Shown: in pieces, positions 62,232-64,000 of the stretch
How positions within the stretch are numbered: position 1 is the stretch's first letter
Layout: each line of letters starts with the position of its first letter
Assembly: GCA_963798435.1 (NCBI GenBank)
Contig: CAWCTF010000004.1
Location: forward strand, 930,001-994,000
Origin: JALHST01 sp963798435
GTDB lineage: Bacteria; Bacteroidota; Bacteroidia; Flavobacteriales; Flavobacteriaceae
Reading direction: 5' to 3'
Length of the DNA stretch: 64,000 nucleotides
Made by a program: the position numbers and the translations under genes
The notes under the pieces: model-generated
Database searches by the model: none
What the model saw: the letters and a program-made list of their open reading frames with translations, nothing else
Told to the model about the DNA's origin: nothing

Positions 62232-63155
62232 ATGATCCTCTCGGTTTGTCCCAATCCATCAATAGACGTATATGCTTGGCTAGAAACTTTCGAGCTTGGT
62301 CAGGCAAACCGAATTGCCAACATGAAGGAATTTCCGGGGGGCAAAGGCGTTCATGTGGCCATGGCAATTAAAGAATTGGGTGGGGCTACTTCGCTTTTCG
62401 CCACTTGGGCAGGTTCGAATGGGGAATGGATAAAGAAAGCACCACAACTTACCGATATAAAAGTAACAGGAATTGAGCTCGAAGGGAATAATAGAAAATG
62501 CTATACGTTCCGTTCTGAGGACAAATCACTCAATAACACCGAGTTATTAGAGCCAGGGCCAACACTCACGACAAATGATTGGGAAAAGTTCTTGGCGCAA
62601 TTTGTCATCTCGGTGAAAAATTGTCATCTCGTATGTATGTCGGGTTCTTGGCCTAATGGGGCTCCCGAAAATGCTTATTTTCAGTTATTGAAAATCTGTG
62701 AAAAGGAAGATAAGAAAGCAATTTTAGACTGTTCGGGAGTACAACTTAGGAATGCCTTAAAAACCAAGTTTTTCGGCCTGCATATCAACGAGCATGAGGC
62801 AAAGAGTGCTTTTGGAACAAAAAATAGCCTAGAAATCAGAAATTATCTAAAGAACACGATTTCGTTGCTTGCTATCACCAAAGGAAAAGAGGGTCTCTTT
62901 TTATATTCCGGCGCGGACTCCATTCACGCGAACGTCAAAATAGCTGCGGTTAAAAGTACGGTAGGTAGTGGGGATTGTTTAACGGCCGGTATCGCATTTG
63001 CCATTGAAAAGGGCTTATCACTCATCGAAACTGCAAAATATGGTGTGGCCTGTGGGGCGGCGAATTGTCTGAACGAAGATTTGGGAATCCTAAAATTAAA
63101 GGATGTAGCCAACCTATTACCGAAGGTTCGGTTGACAATGAATTCACCGTTCTAA
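62232..63155 (+). CDS. PfkB-family sugar kinase (1-phosphofructokinase/tagatose-6-P kinase-like)
   Basis: The 307-residue kinase has the PfkB signature 1 region FPGGKGVHVAMAIKELGG (about residues 36-53) and signature 2 with the catalytic base in STVGSGDCLTAGIAFAIE (about 240-257), where GAGD has become GSGD. The N-terminus MILSVCPNPSIDVYAWL is typical of the FruK/LacC subgroup, which phosphorylates C1 of a ketohexose phosphate. The substrate could be fructose-1-P, tagatose-6-P or a related sugar. No PTS genes are seen nearby. Confidence 0.88.
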   Translation: MILSVCPNPSIDVYAWLETFELGQANRIANMKEFPGGKGVHVAMAIKELGGATSLFATWAGSNGEWIKKAPQLTDIKVTGIELEGNNRKCYTFRSEDKSLNNTELLEPGPTLTTNDWEKFLAQFVISVKNCHLVCMSGSWPNGAPENAYFQLLKICEKEDKKAILDCSGVQLRNALKTKFFGLHINEHEAKSAFGTKNSLEIRNYLKNTISLLAITKGKEGLFLYSGADSIHANVKIAAVKSTVGSGDCLTAGIAFAIEKGLSLIETAKYGVACGAANCLNEDLGILKLKDVANLLPKVRLTMNSPF

Positions 63156-63279
63156 ATAAGGTCTTTACGATCACTTTTGTCATACCCTTCATGCTGAATA
63201 TCGCAGCATCGAAACCGGCATCGATTTCACAAGGAAGGGGTATCTTAGGGTAAGGTCAAGTGCAGTGCTGATTTATACG

Positions 63280-64000
63280 CTATTTTATTTCTTCTTCCAT
63301 TTCGGCATCCCCAGGGTCGAAGGCTAGAAAAAATGCGGCTAAAACAGCCAAGATGATTCCGATTACTTTATAGGAATTGGGGACAAAACCTAATATGATC
63401 ATTGCGATTATAGCAGTAATCAATGGAGCGCCTGCATTGGTCATGGGTGATACTACCATGGCCTTACCATATCGGAAGGCATAGACTAAACACAATGCCC
63501 CGATTGAATTTAAAATCTGGATTCCTGCGGCCAGCCATGGGCCGTCAAAACCATAATTGATAGGGGCCGAAAAGTCGGTCATAAGCAACGCTATTGGTAT
63601 TATTGCCAGCCCGGTAAGCATCATATAAAAGAAAATGCTTTCGGCATTCATAAATTCGTTTGACAACTTCATAAAATAGGCCTGAAGTCCCCAAGCGAAC
63701 AAAATGATCAAAGCAAATACAAACCAGAGATATCCATAATCACTTCCCTCATTGCCGTTGGAATAGTCGAACAACGGCAGGGCAATTATCGCCAATATAA
63801 TTCCGATAGTTCCCAAAATTCCTGTTCGTTCCTTTAAAAACAGGTAGGAAAGGACAATGGTAACCATGGGGGAAAGCGAAATAATCGGAAAGATAAGATA
63901 CGTAGGACCCATAGTTACGGCATGGAACAAGATCATTTGCCCACCAGCACCAAGCAAACCGATAATGCAACCATAAAAAATTGCTTTTTTGTTGGTTTGT
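63280..64000 (-). CDS. EamA/DMT-superfamily permease (partial, runs off the window)
   Basis: At least 240 residues of a ten-helix drug/metabolite transporter are visible, including the two-repeat layout with LIFPIISLSPMVTIVLSYLFLKERT in the first EamA repeat and IQILNSIGALCLVYAFRYGKAMVVSPMTNAGAPLITAI in the second. The C-terminus is acidic (GDAEMEEEIK). The frame is open to the right edge, so the start codon lies outside the window. Such permeases export or import small metabolites; the substrate is unknown. Confidence 0.88.
   Translation of the reverse strand, partial: QTNKKAIFYGCIIGLLGAGGQMILFHAVTMGPTYLIFPIISLSPMVTIVLSYLFLKERTGILGTIGIILAIIALPLFDYSNGNEGSDYGYLWFVFALIILFAWGLQAYFMKLSNEFMNAESIFFYMMLTGLAIIPIALLMTDFSAPINYGFDGPWLAAGIQILNSIGALCLVYAFRYGKAMVVSPMTNAGAPLITAIIAMIILGFVPNSYKVIGIILAVLAAFFLAFDPGDAEMEEEIK

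Overview
The window looks like a chromosome segment of a marine Flavobacteriaceae member (Bacteroidota, Zobellia/Maribacter/Arenibacter-like). I infer this from TonB-dependent uptake, LytS/LytTR signalling, thrombospondin type-3 secreted proteins, a B12-dependent methylmalonyl-CoA mutase, many secreted sugar-active enzymes, and a TAnnTTTG-type promoter. Species was not determined.

Layout. 1-4.7 kb: a LolCDE/MacB-like ABC exporter, then a LytTR response regulator/LytS kinase pair, then a secreted three-repeat protein whose upstream region carries 21-bp-phased direct repeats of the kind LytTR proteins bind. 5.1-6.6 kb: YceI and a haem-binding-domain protein. 6.7-19.8 kb: a sugar/ester catabolism block (GH3, two type-B carboxylesterases, a TIM-barrel epimerase-like protein, a Nudix-type regulator, a DUF1593 protein, dienelactone hydrolase, a GH63-like glucosidase). 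Most large genes here carry single-base frameshifts. 20-26.5 kb: a fasciclin protein and a VTC-domain / CotH-beta-helix / DUF4956 module with a calcineurin-like phosphoesterase.

27.3-29.2 kb: a large secreted Ca-binding-repeat protein. 29.3-39.1 kb: an AT-rich accessory region in which every gene is on the minus strand (GIY-YIG, ester cyclase, epimerase, Crp/Fnr, beta-lactamase-like, thioredoxin, sigma factor/membrane protein/M23 operon, DUF6090). The small modules are separated by imperfect inverted repeats of about 130 bp with TGCTAAC/GTTAGCA-like ends, resembling integron attC sites, and are interrupted by decayed IS1182- and IS481-like transposases. 39.6-40.9 kb: a tRNA-Arg(UCU) locus flanked on its 3' side by three 165-bp tandem repeats and on its 5' side by three exact-period 163-bp tRNA-derived repeats riddled with palindromic inserts.

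41-50.8 kb: methylmalonyl-CoA mutase (two subunits) and a TonB receptor/HmuTUV-like haem (or possibly corrinoid) import operon. 51-54.8 kb: aquaporin Z and an IorAB-type molybdenum hydroxylase. 55-61 kb: an operon of an outer-membrane protein and two YncE-propeller/phosphoesterase paralogues. 61.4-64 kb: a methyltransferase, a PfkB sugar kinase and a truncated EamA permease.

A caution on quality: about 16 inferred frameshifts, mostly one-base insertions, are scattered through otherwise family-typical genes. They may be residual sequencing errors rather than true decay, and the pseudogene labels should be read in that light.
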